Positions 11,701 to 28,463 of a stretch of 64,000 nucleotides of DNA are shown here, piece by piece; the first letter of the stretch is position 1, and the number at the start of each line of letters is the position of its first letter. The notes under the pieces were generated by a model. The model did no database searches. It worked only from the letters and a program-made list of their open reading frames with translations, and was not told where the DNA came from. Source of the DNA: Pholis gunnellus (taxonomy: Eukaryota; Chordata; Actinopteri; Perciformes; Pholidae); NCBI GenBank assembly GCA_910591455.2, contig OU342804.1:7310633-7374632 (forward strand). The letters are read 5' to 3'. Both the position numbers and the translations under genes were made by a program.

Positions 11701-12379
11701 GGCGTCGTTTTTACCGAAACTGTGGCAAAAAAGTGGTGGTTTGTAGTTGGTTTCGCTCCAACTTTTGGCTCCAACTTCTTCTTCTGCGTAGATAAAAATG
11801 TACTTACACAGCAAACTTCCTGCTTTATCTGAAGAATCCGCCTTCGAGCGCGGGATTATGAGGAAAAGAGGTGTGGCTTCTTCTTCTTCTTCTGTTTTGA
11901 GGTTTATTGGCGGTTGGCAAACAATGAATTGGTGCATTACCGCCACCAACTGCTATGGAGTGTGGATCAGGATGTCGAGTACTTTAGAAGGGTGTCTGTG
12001 AAGAACTGTGAGCTTTATATATTTCAGAGCTATAAACAATATCATATAGATGAAACTACCTAACCTATGGCGATAATCCAATAATATAATGTGTAAGAAT
12101 AATGACAGGGACCATTCTTTATATATATATCGTTGGATAGCTCACATCTGCAGAGTTAGATTTACCCTATTTGCCTCCAAAATGAAGTGGAGTAGAAGTA
12201 TAAAGTACCATAAAATGGAAATACACAAGTAAAGTACAGGTACCTCAAAATTGTACTGAAGTATAGTAACGTTAATTGAGTAAAATTAAGCAATTACATT
12301 CCTCCACTGCCAGCTGCCTGCAAGACTAAACACAGGGCCATTAACCCCCTATGGAAAAAAAATCAGTTTCCTGCTGCGC
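11701..12379. other. Upstream flank of second THAP exon set; no gene seen
   Basis: The first part (to about 11880) resembles the region upstream of 5809 and would hold any promoter for the second THAP exon set. The rest is AT-rich, including a short ATATAT run near 12121, with no coding signal on either strand. Confidence 0.4.
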
Positions 12380-12627
12380 GAGCCGCTTCTCGGGAGCCGC
12401 TGGATCACGTGATACATAATTACGCTGGCTGGCTAGTGAGCTAACATGCTAGCTCCGCTTGTCAGAGCCGCTGTCAACAGCCACAAACGGACGGAGTAGC
12501 ACACACGCAACTAACAAGTAGTTGCAAACTCGCGGAGTGTCGAAGTCTCCGGCAAGTTAACCAATGTTGTCCCTTCAGTCGGTAGCCATTAGCGTGATAT
12601 TAAGTTAGCTAAGCTAACGTTTGCTAG
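12380..12627 (+). promoter_or_regulatory. nr1h3: Probable nr1h3 promoter and noncoding first exon
   Basis: This is a GC- and CpG-richer island in AT-rich surroundings. It holds an E-box palindrome ATCACGTGAT near 12403-12412 and ends in a strong donor (GCTAG|GTAAGT at 12627/12628). The first coding exon of nr1h3 has an acceptor at 17141 and 40 nt of 5'UTR, so at least one upstream noncoding exon must exist; this is the best candidate. No transcript evidence is available. Confidence 0.4.
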
Positions 12628-15600
12628 GTAAGTTAGCTGTTCAACTTGTTTAAAGGGTGTTTCTTTTTGAGTGCGGGGGTGTTTGGCTAACGGCCTTGTT
12701 TTGGATTTGACTTTGAAGCTAATCTCACTTTAACGTCCACTTGTACGGTTTATACATCAGCAATGTTTGAATGCTAACCTGGTAACGTAACGTTTGATCG
12801 TTGTTGCTGTTAGCTAACTGTTTGTTTGTTTGTCGATTAGCTTTCATTACGACTGGTTTATCTCTCTCTATATACACAATGTTAGCTTCAAGTCTGTGGC
12901 CTAAACTACAAGCTAGTATCAGCAGTGTCAATTTAAAACTTTGCCAAATGTGTTTTTAAGTTGCGACATGCTGGTTCAAGTGTTTAGTTACATAACACGA
13001 TTGCGAAATGAACGACCACTAGCTTAAGTAAGTAGCCACCAATGCTAACTGTAAATTAGCTAGTTTGGCCCAGACTGTGACTGTTTGGTTTTTACATCTT
13101 GTTGCAGCTTGTGTTTGTCCCTGGTCCACCTACACCGGTGGTTGCACTTATTTAGTCTAAATAGTCCTCTTGTGTTGGCGTGTATCTTACAAACATGACA
13201 TATTGTTTCACCTGTTGCCAGTGCAGTTTGATTTAATCATTTAGTAGTGTGGTCACACTTCCCATAGTTCCCAGCACAGCTCCTCCCAGTGTTAACCTGA
13301 GCAGAGTCTCCAGTCAGAAGAAGTGAAATCATCTGGGTGGGTCTGCAAGACCTTTAAATAACTGAGTGCACTTCTTCTTCTATCACTATGTTTGTGGGAA
13401 CTTTGACTCGTTTTGAAACCTGTGATTCCTGAAAACACTGACTCTTTGCTTTCACACCAAGTAGTTGCTGAGTAAGGTTGTCCATTTTTTACTTTAGGGT
13501 AACATCCGTTGGTCCTTTTCTGAGAATGTTTAGAAAGGGACATTTCCCACTCAGTCGTGCTGTCTGTACACTGATGCTTGGTTTTTACTGCGTTTATGAA
13601 CACAGCTTTCTCATGATCACTCTGCAACGTGGATCTGACGGTGACAGTGTCAAAGTTAAATGTTAAAATCGGTTATTTGTTCCAACCTGGAGTCCTGAAC
13701 TTAAAGGTAATCTGTAAAAACATCTGGAAGACTCAGAAAACCATCAAACATTCTCATTTGAGGAGCTGTAACCGGTCCTTTTAGCTGTGGATTGAGTAAT
13801 TGTTTCAGCAATCGTTGCTAAATCGTCTGAACTCTGTCTTTATATTTACATTTGCCTGTTTAATAAGTTATCTATTTTGGGGTGTCGGCAAGATATTGTC
13901 CTGGCACAAAAACTACAAATGTAGTTGAATTATACAAACTTAGGTTTGACTCATTAAGATAGAACTAGTAAGATAAAAACTGCTTGACTATATAAGATTA
14001 TTATTATTATTATTATTATTATTATGAGTAAACCAGGTGCATTAGGAGTGTTGTGGCAATTTGTAACATACTGAACATGTAGACCATATACTGCACAGAA
14101 CATGTCAGTGACGACTGTATGAGTAATAACACAGGGTTGAGAAAAGATGTTTGATATTTAAAAAGAAAAAGAGGTTTGGGTTTAATTCAGTGCTATATTG
14201 ATTTGGTTGGTGTGTTAATTTCATTTCCAGCTCTCCAGGAAAACATGCTCATGAACAAAGGTGACTGGCTGATAAGATGCAGGGGACATTGGACTTTTAC
14301 AGAGAGATCAGCGTGGGGATGACACGGGGTTATAGGCAGTAGATTTACAACCAAAGAATGTGAATTCTCCCAATAAAACTCGATACCTTTAGAGTGCCGG
14401 ACCTATTGTGTCTGTGAAACGGACTCCACAGCTTGTTTTAAGAGAAATCAAACCAGCTCTGACTTATGATCCTCTGCGCTGACATGACTTTCTGATGTAT
14501 TGATTTGTGGTTTGTCTATGTCTGAGTATTGGATTTGTTCTAAATCTCGCTAAATGTTGTATTGTTTTGGTAAGAATGGCTTTGAGTGGTATCGACCTTT
14601 GCATCGGGGACCACAATGTTTCATTTTGAAACAACTGGAGAAAAGATGGGGTCATCTTTAGGAGGCTGTTTGAGTAAAACGGGCTGTTTTGAAATGTTCA
14701 AAGAGGGGGAAAAAGTGTGGAGCACCGCAGCTCTGTGGGGATTTAAGAGCATTGCAAATGACCAATAGTAACCTCTGGTGTTCCCGCTCTCACCCTCCCT
14801 CCCTTCTCTGTTTCCCCTCCCGTCTCCCATTGGGCATTGCAGAAAGGAACTCGTCTTCTTCCCTACTCATTGTCTTCAAGATATCGAGTCATTAAATATT
14901 GGCATCCTCGAGGCTCATCGGGCAAAGCGAGTCCTCCATCAGCGCGGGAGTATCGACAGGCTGAGGTTGTGGACTCTGCTGGGCGGGATGGATCGACGAT
15001 AAGTAAGACTTCAGAGGTAAGGTCAGCCCAACGCTCTGTTTGTCACAGAGTCACCGTCGCAAATTAGTTTGAGCTTAATGAGGCGTGGTATCACAAGGCT
15101 GTCCTGTAGATTGTGTGTTATCTAGAGCAAAAAGGCTTCTAATAGGCTGTTTCTTTATATGTAAAGGTAATGCCTGTTATTGAAAAATCCGATACCTGAG
15201 CTTCGGGTATCGATCCGATGTTTAATCAATACGCTCTGTAAGGAAACATCAGGCTTGACTTCAACATTGCTTTCCTAACTTTGTAAAACAAATGAAAGAT
15301 ATAAATGTATTTCATTTAATTTATTCTTGATATAATAAATCCTACATCAGCAAATAAAGGAATTTCTAAGTTTAAACCTTTTTAATTCAGCAACAGATTG
15401 GTCTCAATTGAAGCAGCAGTTATTATTCCAGTCTAGACACCGATGAACTATATAAACCGAATAAAATAAATCCTCCCCATTGTCAGCGATATGTGATATT
15501 GGTCCCTGAACATAGTTTTAGTCGTCGTCGTACTTTGTGTGAAATCTTTTGTCTTGGACGGCTGCAACAACAACAACAACCGCTTTACCGCTTTACTGCT

Positions 15601-16428
15601 TTACTGCTTTACTGTAGTTTTTCAGAGCTTATCAGCGACGCTTTGAAAATGACTTTCGTCTCCGCTATCGTGGCCTCTTCATGTGTTGTGTTTTTATTGT
15701 AGGTAATAGAGACATTCATCATATTGTGTCATATTTAATCACAGTTCATTTACTTTCTTTCGTCTGTCTAGTGGTGACTTTGATTTCATGATTTTTGTTG
15801 CGACTGTCCCGAGTTATCTCACCGGAAACCTTTTCTTCTAATACTTTTACTTTAATACTTTTATCATATCGCGGGGCCAGAAAGTAAGTTTCAGATATCG
15901 CTACCAGACTTTTGAGTTCCACAGTTGACGGAGCAGCTGGCATATTTAAATTGTTAGTAATTAGAGAGATTTTGGGTAAATCGTACCTCGTAGATTTGTG
16001 ACGAAGAAGTGACATCACTAACGGTTGCGTAATGCAAAGTTTGTTGTTGGTTCCCTCTGCGTCTCTCCGTCTCACATGAAACGAGTGGGACCACGAGCAA
16101 GAAGCTCATTCGGTGACCGTCATCGTGATGGACGAACATTAGCAGACCACATTACATCGTGCATTTTGAAGGCTAAATTCTAATAGATGGATTAATTACC
16201 TCCTGCATCCCTGAACTCATTCGTCGGCTGTCAGATTACAGACATTTAGGAAAACAAGGTAAGTCGATAAACAACTCTGTGTTTAGTAGAACGTTTCAGA
16301 CGGTCTGAATAGTTTTAATACTTTATATTTAATAAGCATATAGTTCAAAAGTGGTGTCCAGCAGAGGCAGCAGGACCTCTCAGACACAGTCTCAACAGCC
16401 TTTCTTCTATGCTGTTTACATTGTTTTG

Positions 16429-16491
<63 letters not shown>

Positions 16492-17141
16492 TAAATGGTA
16501 GCCTAAATATCAGAAACACTTCTAAGTTTAACGCAGTACCGTTCAAAAAGCATCACCAACTACAGCCTCTGAAATGACCATAAAGTGGAGATCTGCCCTA
16601 AAACATGAAATCCTTCTTCAAAGTCGTATTTATTGCAGTACTGTTGTATCGTACTGCATTATTTTTAATTAGCATGACTTTATAAACTGGCAATGAAGTT
16701 GTCATAATAAGACCAGTGTTTATATTATATCACATGATCATTTTTATTTGTCTGTATTTTTAAACTGGGCTTTCCGTCTCGCGGGCTGGTTAAGAATAAC
16801 CAGGAATCATGCTTGTGTGTGTTTTGCTGACTCAGTTTCCTGAAATGCACCCGTACGGTGCACATGACTTACTCTCATTTCTGCTTCTGCAGCCAGTCGG
16901 CTTTCATGTACACGCGTCCTAGATCTCAGTTGATTGTAAGACTTGATATCTGAGCTCTTTCAAAGAACTGCGTTGTGCTCTTTAACCTCGTGCTGCGTGA
17001 TGTAATATACCTACATGTCTGTTCTGGATGTATGCATACAGTGTCAGGAGGTTTACATTCCTTCCCTGTTTATCACCCTTTTAATACGCATGTCTATACT
17101 TTCCATCATAACTCAGTATGATTGTTCCTTTTGTTGCACAG
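12628..17141 (+). other. Probable 5' intron of nr1h3
   Basis: No convincing coding exon was found. It contains an (ATT)n run near 13998-14023, a long (TA)n run at 16430-16487 and ordinary AT-rich sequence. Segments with GGGTATCGAT-type motifs (near 15190-15215) look like decayed dispersed DNA transposons. The longer open frames in this stretch lack splice support or family resemblance. Confidence 0.45.
16430..16487. repeat. (TA)n microsatellite
   Basis: An uninterrupted TA dinucleotide run of about 58 bp, followed by ATAAATATAAAT. Confidence 0.95.
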
Positions 17142-17181
17142 GTGCACGTTGATTTCGTAATGACAAGCTGCTGTGCAGAAG

Positions 17182-22255
<5,074 letters not shown>

Positions 22256-25200
22256 CATGTGGACCCCCCCCCTCCTCTTTGAGGCCCGAGACGAACGCGG
22301 CATCCAGCAGGAACACTGACTCCTCTCTGCCCGCGTGGTCGGGGATCGGTTAAAGCAGTGAGATTGTTTTTTTTTTTTTTTTCTCTCGTGGGAGGAAGAG
22401 GAGGTGGAGGTGGAGGAGGAGGAAGAAGAAGAAGAGGAGGAGGAGAGCATCGTCGTCCCTTTGCTCTCAGACGGACTGCTAAATGTTTTTTTGTGTTCAC
22501 GAGGAGAAACGTGAACACCTAGTTGTCTTTGAGCCTTTTTGTTGTCCTTGCGTTCGTGTAGATGCTGACATGATTGCGGCGATATTAAATACCAGCATAA
22601 TGAGGCTCTTTAGCCAGTTTTCTTTGATATCTGTTGAAGGTTCTATACACATCCTCTAACGGTTATAATCTGAGCAGGCGTTGGCTCAAACGTCAGGATC
22701 ACAGCTGCACATTCAGTTGAAATAGGAATAGATATATATTATTTTGTTGCAGTCGTGCAATAGGTGGAGATGGATGCAGAGTTGAGCAGACACACACACA
22801 CACACACACACACGGGGTGCTGTTCACTTTGTTGATGTTGGGTATAGTGGTAGGCCATCTGGTTGGTAGTGTGCACCGTGATATGGCAGCAGATAGTCTT
22901 TGTTCCTGTTCAGAAGCTTGGTGTAATGTGAAGTCCACCTCTGGGAGTTGGAGGCTTCTTTGATTCCCATCAGAATACTTTAGTGCATAAGGGGGACCCG
23001 TTTGGTCATTTATAAACACCCATTAACTTTCATGTAAATTGTATATTTATTATATAGAGCGCACACACACAGGTTGTACAATCGCATACATAACACTCTT
23101 TAGACTGTGCCCTCATTAAGAGGACACTAACGATGAGACTAAATCCTTCTTTCACACAGAGCACCGGAACCGGGAGATCGGTGATACTAACAAGTCTTAA
23201 AGATTAAATGTTGGTTTAAAAACAGGAAGTCACGCTACCATCTCTGTGAGCCTCCAAATATATAAGAAATCCATCCTGACGGTTGTATTTATGAATCAAA
23301 ACAGAATCGCCTCTTTTATCACCTTATTTGTCATTAACGTGTATGTGAGATGTACTTTTTATTCATTGCATTGCAAAGCAGTTTATATTTAGTTGTTTTT
23401 TTTCACCACTAGCATTTTAACGGTGTGCGAAATGTATCGGCAACATCCACATAGCTTGAGCAGGATGTAGAGGACGTGAAAGCCTTTTATTTTTGATAAT
23501 GGACCGTGTGAATGACACTGAGGGGAACGATCGGGATCTAAAGTATCGTACTGAACACAAACCGCTTTAACTGCTCAGATTTAGGAAAACGACGTACCAA
23601 AATCTCTCTTTAACGGGGAGCAGAGAACGGTGGATGAGTAGAAACATTACAATTTAGAGTTATAATAAAGTTTTTATAACTACAGAGATGTAGGTGTTTG
23701 TACTCGTGCTGTGTTTCTCGATGCGTTCTCCAGTTGCAGTGTGAACTTTAAATGCTTAACGGATGATAAAGAAATGTCGACGCAAATTCATAATTGTGAA
23801 GTTTATTTATTTTTAGGGCTGAAAAGCAGACGACATAATGCTTGAAGTAGCTTCATGAGCGGTCTGTGTAGTTCCTGGTGTCACCGTTTAATATGTCACA
23901 CAGCTTCTACAAAGAAAATCAAGCATTACGCTGTATTTTATACAATAAATTAGACAATTTATTTTGTTTTTTAATTCATAAAGTTGCATTTAACAGCCGA
24001 AGTGGAACATTAATTGAAATGTAAAAAGGCACAAGAGCTACTCCACTATAACAGCAGCCAGGCTTAGTTTGGACTTCATCCCAATTCATTTTAATTTCTA
24101 TCTTTTCATTCTCTCATCATACAAGAATATGTCCGTATTACATATTTTTGTTTGATTTAACGACCTTTCGTGGATCTCACAAACGGTCTAATCATTTAAT
24201 TTTTTTATTGCCGATTAATATTTTAAATAATTTCTCCACAGCAGGCATTTAGTCTTTCACACCCAGTCTTAGGAATACTGCAGCACTTACTAATGCAACT
24301 TTAATAATGGTCACGGCATCAATTGTTGAGTCAACAGTAACGGCCTTGGTTGTGTTTAAGAAATAGATTTTATTTGTGTTTGTATTTACTGCTTCCTTGT
24401 GCATCAGCGTCTCTGATTCCTGACAACACACCCAGTGAGCTCCACCGGTTGGTTGGTTGATTGAACACAAACCGGTGGATGTTTCTCTTCCTCATTCTTT
24501 ATTGTATTAACAGCGGTCACAGAAACAATAGTAACCAGAGCGTTCGTCCTTCCTCTTCCTAAACGGCTGACAAAAGGCTTCGGTTTATAAAAAGGCAACA
24601 CGAGGCGCTCAAGTTTCATTCCCGTCTTCAGCTGTGTGGAAAAACATTTGCCTGAATTAAAAGTCGAGCTGGATTGTAGTCTAAAAATCACGCAGTTTCC
24701 CCAGGCTGGACCGTGTGTTGTATCAAGACGTTTTTTTTAATTATTTCATAGCTTTTTATCGACGCTCAATAAATGATTTTGTTATAGATTTTCTTACATC
24801 CCATTAACCCTTAAATACTGTATTTAATTGTTTTTATTTTTGATGGGTCAATCAATATGAAAAGAAGCAGAATAATCAGTGGGCAGCATTTTCAGACCAT
24901 AAGTGAATGTTTTTTTGTTGTTTCTTTTGGGTTTCTTTTTAATTTAAATGCGTTTTCTTCTGCTTGCCGGTTATCTCTAGCCAAACACTAACCATTAAAT
25001 TAAACAAAAAGTATCTTCTGTATTATTGGGGTGAATTTTTCCACCGTGCACCGTACGAATCCCAGGTCCTCTGACTGTGGAATCATTTTGTCATTTCTGT
25101 GATCAAACGAGCAAAAACAAAACCCTGCTTCTTTCTTGAGTGTTCATGTTCTGTTAAATCTCTCGGTATCAAAGGTTAATTGTTCTGTATATACTGTAAT

Positions 25201-25370
25201 TGTCATCTCTGATCTCATTTACTTCCTGTCTTCACAGGGTGACACTGTAAACATTGTTGATGTATAGAAATGCAAACCTATTTTAATACTCGTAACTCAT
25301 GAAGACCTTCTGTTTTGTATGTACAGTATAAATTAAAGCTATGCTGTAGTGCTGATGTGTTTGGTTTTAT
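22256..25370 (+). other. nr1h3: nr1h3 3'UTR
   Basis: This begins at the stop codon. It holds a T run and GGA-rich purine tract (22366-22445), a (CA)n run (about 22790-22814) and several possible polyadenylation signals: AATAAA near 23944 and 24768, and ATTAAA near 25333. The most distal one would give a 3.1-kb UTR. Open frames in this stretch match no known family. Confidence 0.6.
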
Positions 25371-26477
25371 TGACGTGTTGATGCTCCGTGACCTCAGTGA
25401 TTGTCCTCATATACTCAGATTTATTTAGCATTTAAATGGGACACCATCCTGTCTCACTGCATTTCATAGTTTTTTTTGTCCGTAACTCAAGAATTGATAC
25501 GCTAATTTGAGATTTTGGTGTCACTAGATGACATTTGGGGTCATAGGAGTCCTATTTTATTTAATTAATTGGAATTGTAGCCTATTTTTGTGGTCGGTGT
25601 ATGACATTTGTGTACCAGCGTTTCAAAACGGATGCTAGTATAAATAAAGCTCGTAATAATATTTAATTTAGGTCATTTTTAACTATCACTAATTATTGTC
25701 AACAGCTCAGGGCCCCAAAGAGGCTTTCACTGATTATTGAGGAAACAATTGCAACCACAGACACACTAGTCCCTGTAGAGTCTGCACTAAGTTGTTTGTT
25801 TTCTTCTACACCAAAACATTACCAGAGGTCCCATTTTAGGGTTGTGTGGTGCTACAGAAAGAATGAGGAGAGTTAGACTTTTTGTGGGCCCTACACGAAG
25901 GTTTGGGATTTAAAAAAGATTTTAGGATCATGAAAAAACACATTTTAGGTTCCCTTTACCAAATGAATGTACCAGTATCTTTTAGAGTATACCTATTCAA
26001 CTGTATTGACATTGCACAGGCTGTTCTGATGTGAGGGTCCTAGGACAGAGGATGTCATATAAGCAGATTGTAATTTGTGAAATATTTGTGATTTTGGCGA
26101 TACAAAATCAATTTAATCGAAACATATAGTGGCAAAATAAATGATAATAAACAGTAAGGGGATATGAATATGCTTGATGGCAGTTTGAAAAAAAATATCT
26201 AAAGTTTTAAAGTGATAGTAATTGTCATGAATTGAAGTTAATAATTGTAGTTTGTAGGGTTTTATCTGACCCTGTTAGGCGATAAAAACACCTTAAAATA
26301 CAGTAAAACTGTCCAGACTGATTATCGAGTGAAGCTACAACCACCGCGGTTACTCCCCGGGGAGAGAGAGAGCATTAAGTGGGTTTCGTTCGGTCTCAAT
26401 ATGCGGGACTCCCTGCAGACCGACGATGATGAGGAGGAGGATGTTGTGAAGGAGGCAGGTCTGTGACTGACCCACAC

Positions 26478-26480
<3 letters not shown>
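25371..26480. other. nr1h3-madd intergenic interval
   Basis: AT-rich, no coding exon recognised on either strand. Both neighbours are read on the plus strand, so this must contain the end of one transcription unit and the upstream region of the next. Confidence 0.5.
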
Positions 26481-26508
<28 letters not shown>

Positions 26509-26742
26509 TTCGCATCACTTATTTACGCAGCGAGCCCGTTAGAGGAAGTCGCCACCTCTTTTGCAGCCGACATTTCCTACGTTACACCGATGATATAAAG
26601 AAAAACAAGAAGGCTGAACCCCACTCTTCTCCCCTCTCTGTGACCGCGGAGGGGTTCCCATCCCACCCAGGTCATCATCAGCTGCTGGTCTTTTAATTTG
26701 GCAGCGAAACGTTAGCAGCTAACCGGCTAATGCTAGCAGGAG
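26481..26742 (+). promoter_or_regulatory. madd: Probable madd promoter and noncoding first exon
   Basis: This follows a (CA)n run at about 26482-26503. The sequence turns CpG-richer and ends with the consensus donor GCAGGAG|GTAAGG at 26742/26743. The madd coding start lies in an exon with an acceptor at 33627, so a noncoding exon upstream is required. Assignment is by position and splice-site quality only. Confidence 0.4.
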
Positions 26743-26880
26743 GTAAGGATGTCCTCACTCAACGTCTCTGCTATTTAACGTTAAAATAATTCAATTCAAT
26801 TGCGGCTACTGCTTTATGATGTCGCCACCGTTGTTGTTTATTTTCTACATTTGACAGGCTTTTATTTTAGAAGATAAGTC

Positions 26881-26950
26881 GCTCAAGCTACTGTTAGCAG
26901 CTAACGTCAGTTAGCGTTAGCCGACGTTAGCTGCTAACAGTAGCTTGAGC
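26881..26950. repeat. Perfect inverted repeat (28-nt arms, 14-nt loop)
   Basis: The left arm begins GCTCAAGCTACTGTTAGC and the right arm is its exact reverse complement, ending AGTAGCTTGAGC. The loop is AGTTAGCGTTAGCC. It lies about 140 bp inside the presumed first intron of madd. Confidence 0.95.
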
Positions 26951-28418
26951 TAGTTTAGCTAATCCACCCGTGACGTAGAAAACCCGTTAAGCTAGCTAGC
27001 AGAGTGGAGGTGAGAGGATGCATCTTTAGGGGTGAACATGTAGGACGAGCTGAAGGCCTGACAGCTTGTCAGATACACACACACAAATAAAATACATGAT
27101 AACAAGCGTTACAGCATCGCTCTCTGCAGTTGTGTCATTTTATACACTATATCGAAACCAGCGTCGGACACGAAACAAGACTGATGAGATGAGGCCAGTT
27201 GATTTAAATCGGAAATGCATTGAATGATGGTTGGAGTAAATCCAGAGGTTGTTATTGATGTTAGGGAAACGAATAGGGAGTAACTGCGCTATTGAATGAA
27301 TGGACCTATATATCATCCTGGTGCTAAATATATATGTATTAATGTAATTATTTATTGACACGGGTAACTGTTAGTCAAAAATGAGATGGGGAACTGTGTA
27401 CAATATATATAAAAAAATATAATATATAAAATAAGAATAAATAAACATGTACAGTTGAAGCACAGATTCACACATTTTGCATTAACAACATATAATAAAT
27501 AATATCAACTTCATTGATCCTGAAGTTAAATTTAACTTGGATGGCAATACATGTAAAACGGCTCAATAAGATGAGAGGAAACATAATGTAGATTGTAAAT
27601 AAAGCGCAATACAAACCATCAGAAAGCTAAGTAATATGCTAAAAACAAATGTACACTTAACAGTCAGTATCTAGAATATAACTGGTTAACATAAAGTTGG
27701 AATTAAAAATATAAATGTGCCAAAAAGTTGAGGGTCATAGACAATAAAACAATGACAAATGGGACGAATACGTCATCTATCGTGCGATGGTTTGTTAGCT
27801 GTGGTTCAGGGATTTTGAAAGTCGTGGGAAGACAAATGTATTGGTGTATTACTAATAAAAACAAGGTAGGCATGTTATTACTGTTATGTAATGCACACCT
27901 CCATGTACAAGTAAACGTTTGCCATTCTCACTTTCATGAGACAGATTGCACGATGGAACGTGACTCAAATATTAACAGAACGCCAGAAGTGCCAAACACG
28001 GGCCTCACAAGCCAGACGAGGTCTAAGAACGTCTTTCACACATTTTTTTTATGAGAGATTGCTACGTATGAGAGAGGAGAGTAGGCCTGGAGAGATCCAG
28101 ACTCATTATGTGCTCACCAGTTTTATTGACAGGGCACCAAATAGTTCTTATATCTGCTCAATCAGCTGTGGAACGATCAATAAGGAAAGCGTTGTAATCT
28201 AAAAGTGAGAGCGCGAGGATCGATGCTTTCTTCATCTCTCGTCTGTGTGTCCTCTCCATCGCTACGTACCGCTGATGGCTGTGACTGAATCATATCCACC
28301 TCTCTGCTTACATAAGCAGACCTCACTCATCTGTTGTGTTCACCTACATTGTTCTCTTTCCTTTGAAGGATTACGCTGTGCTGCGCTGATTCTTTTATCC
28401 CTTATTTATTGTTTTTAT

Positions 28419-28420
<2 letters not shown>

Positions 28421-28460
<40 letters not shown>
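28421..28460. repeat. (GA)n microsatellite
   Basis: A 40-bp GA run in the presumed first madd intron. Confidence 0.95.

Positions 28461-28463
<3 letters not shown>

Larger units (their letters stand above)
1530..11880. repeat. Tandem segmental duplication of THAP exons, piggyBac-bearing intron and intron 4 fragment
   Basis: Unit 1 spans about 1530-6030 and unit 2 about 6031-11880. Matching blocks occur in the same order: intron 4 segment (1530-1791 / 6031-6300), piggyBac 3' flank (about 2440-2790 / 7250-7560), piggyBac N-terminal exons (2878-3483 / 9250-9870), intron sequence (about 3790-3920 / 10255-10380), and exon 3 (4109-4237 / 10561-10659). These are followed by exon 2 (4325-4520 / 10741-10936) and exon 1 (5739-5809 / 11630-11700). 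Exon 4 (2021-2061) has no counterpart in unit 2. The copies are clearly diverged, so the event is not very recent. Confidence 0.8.
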
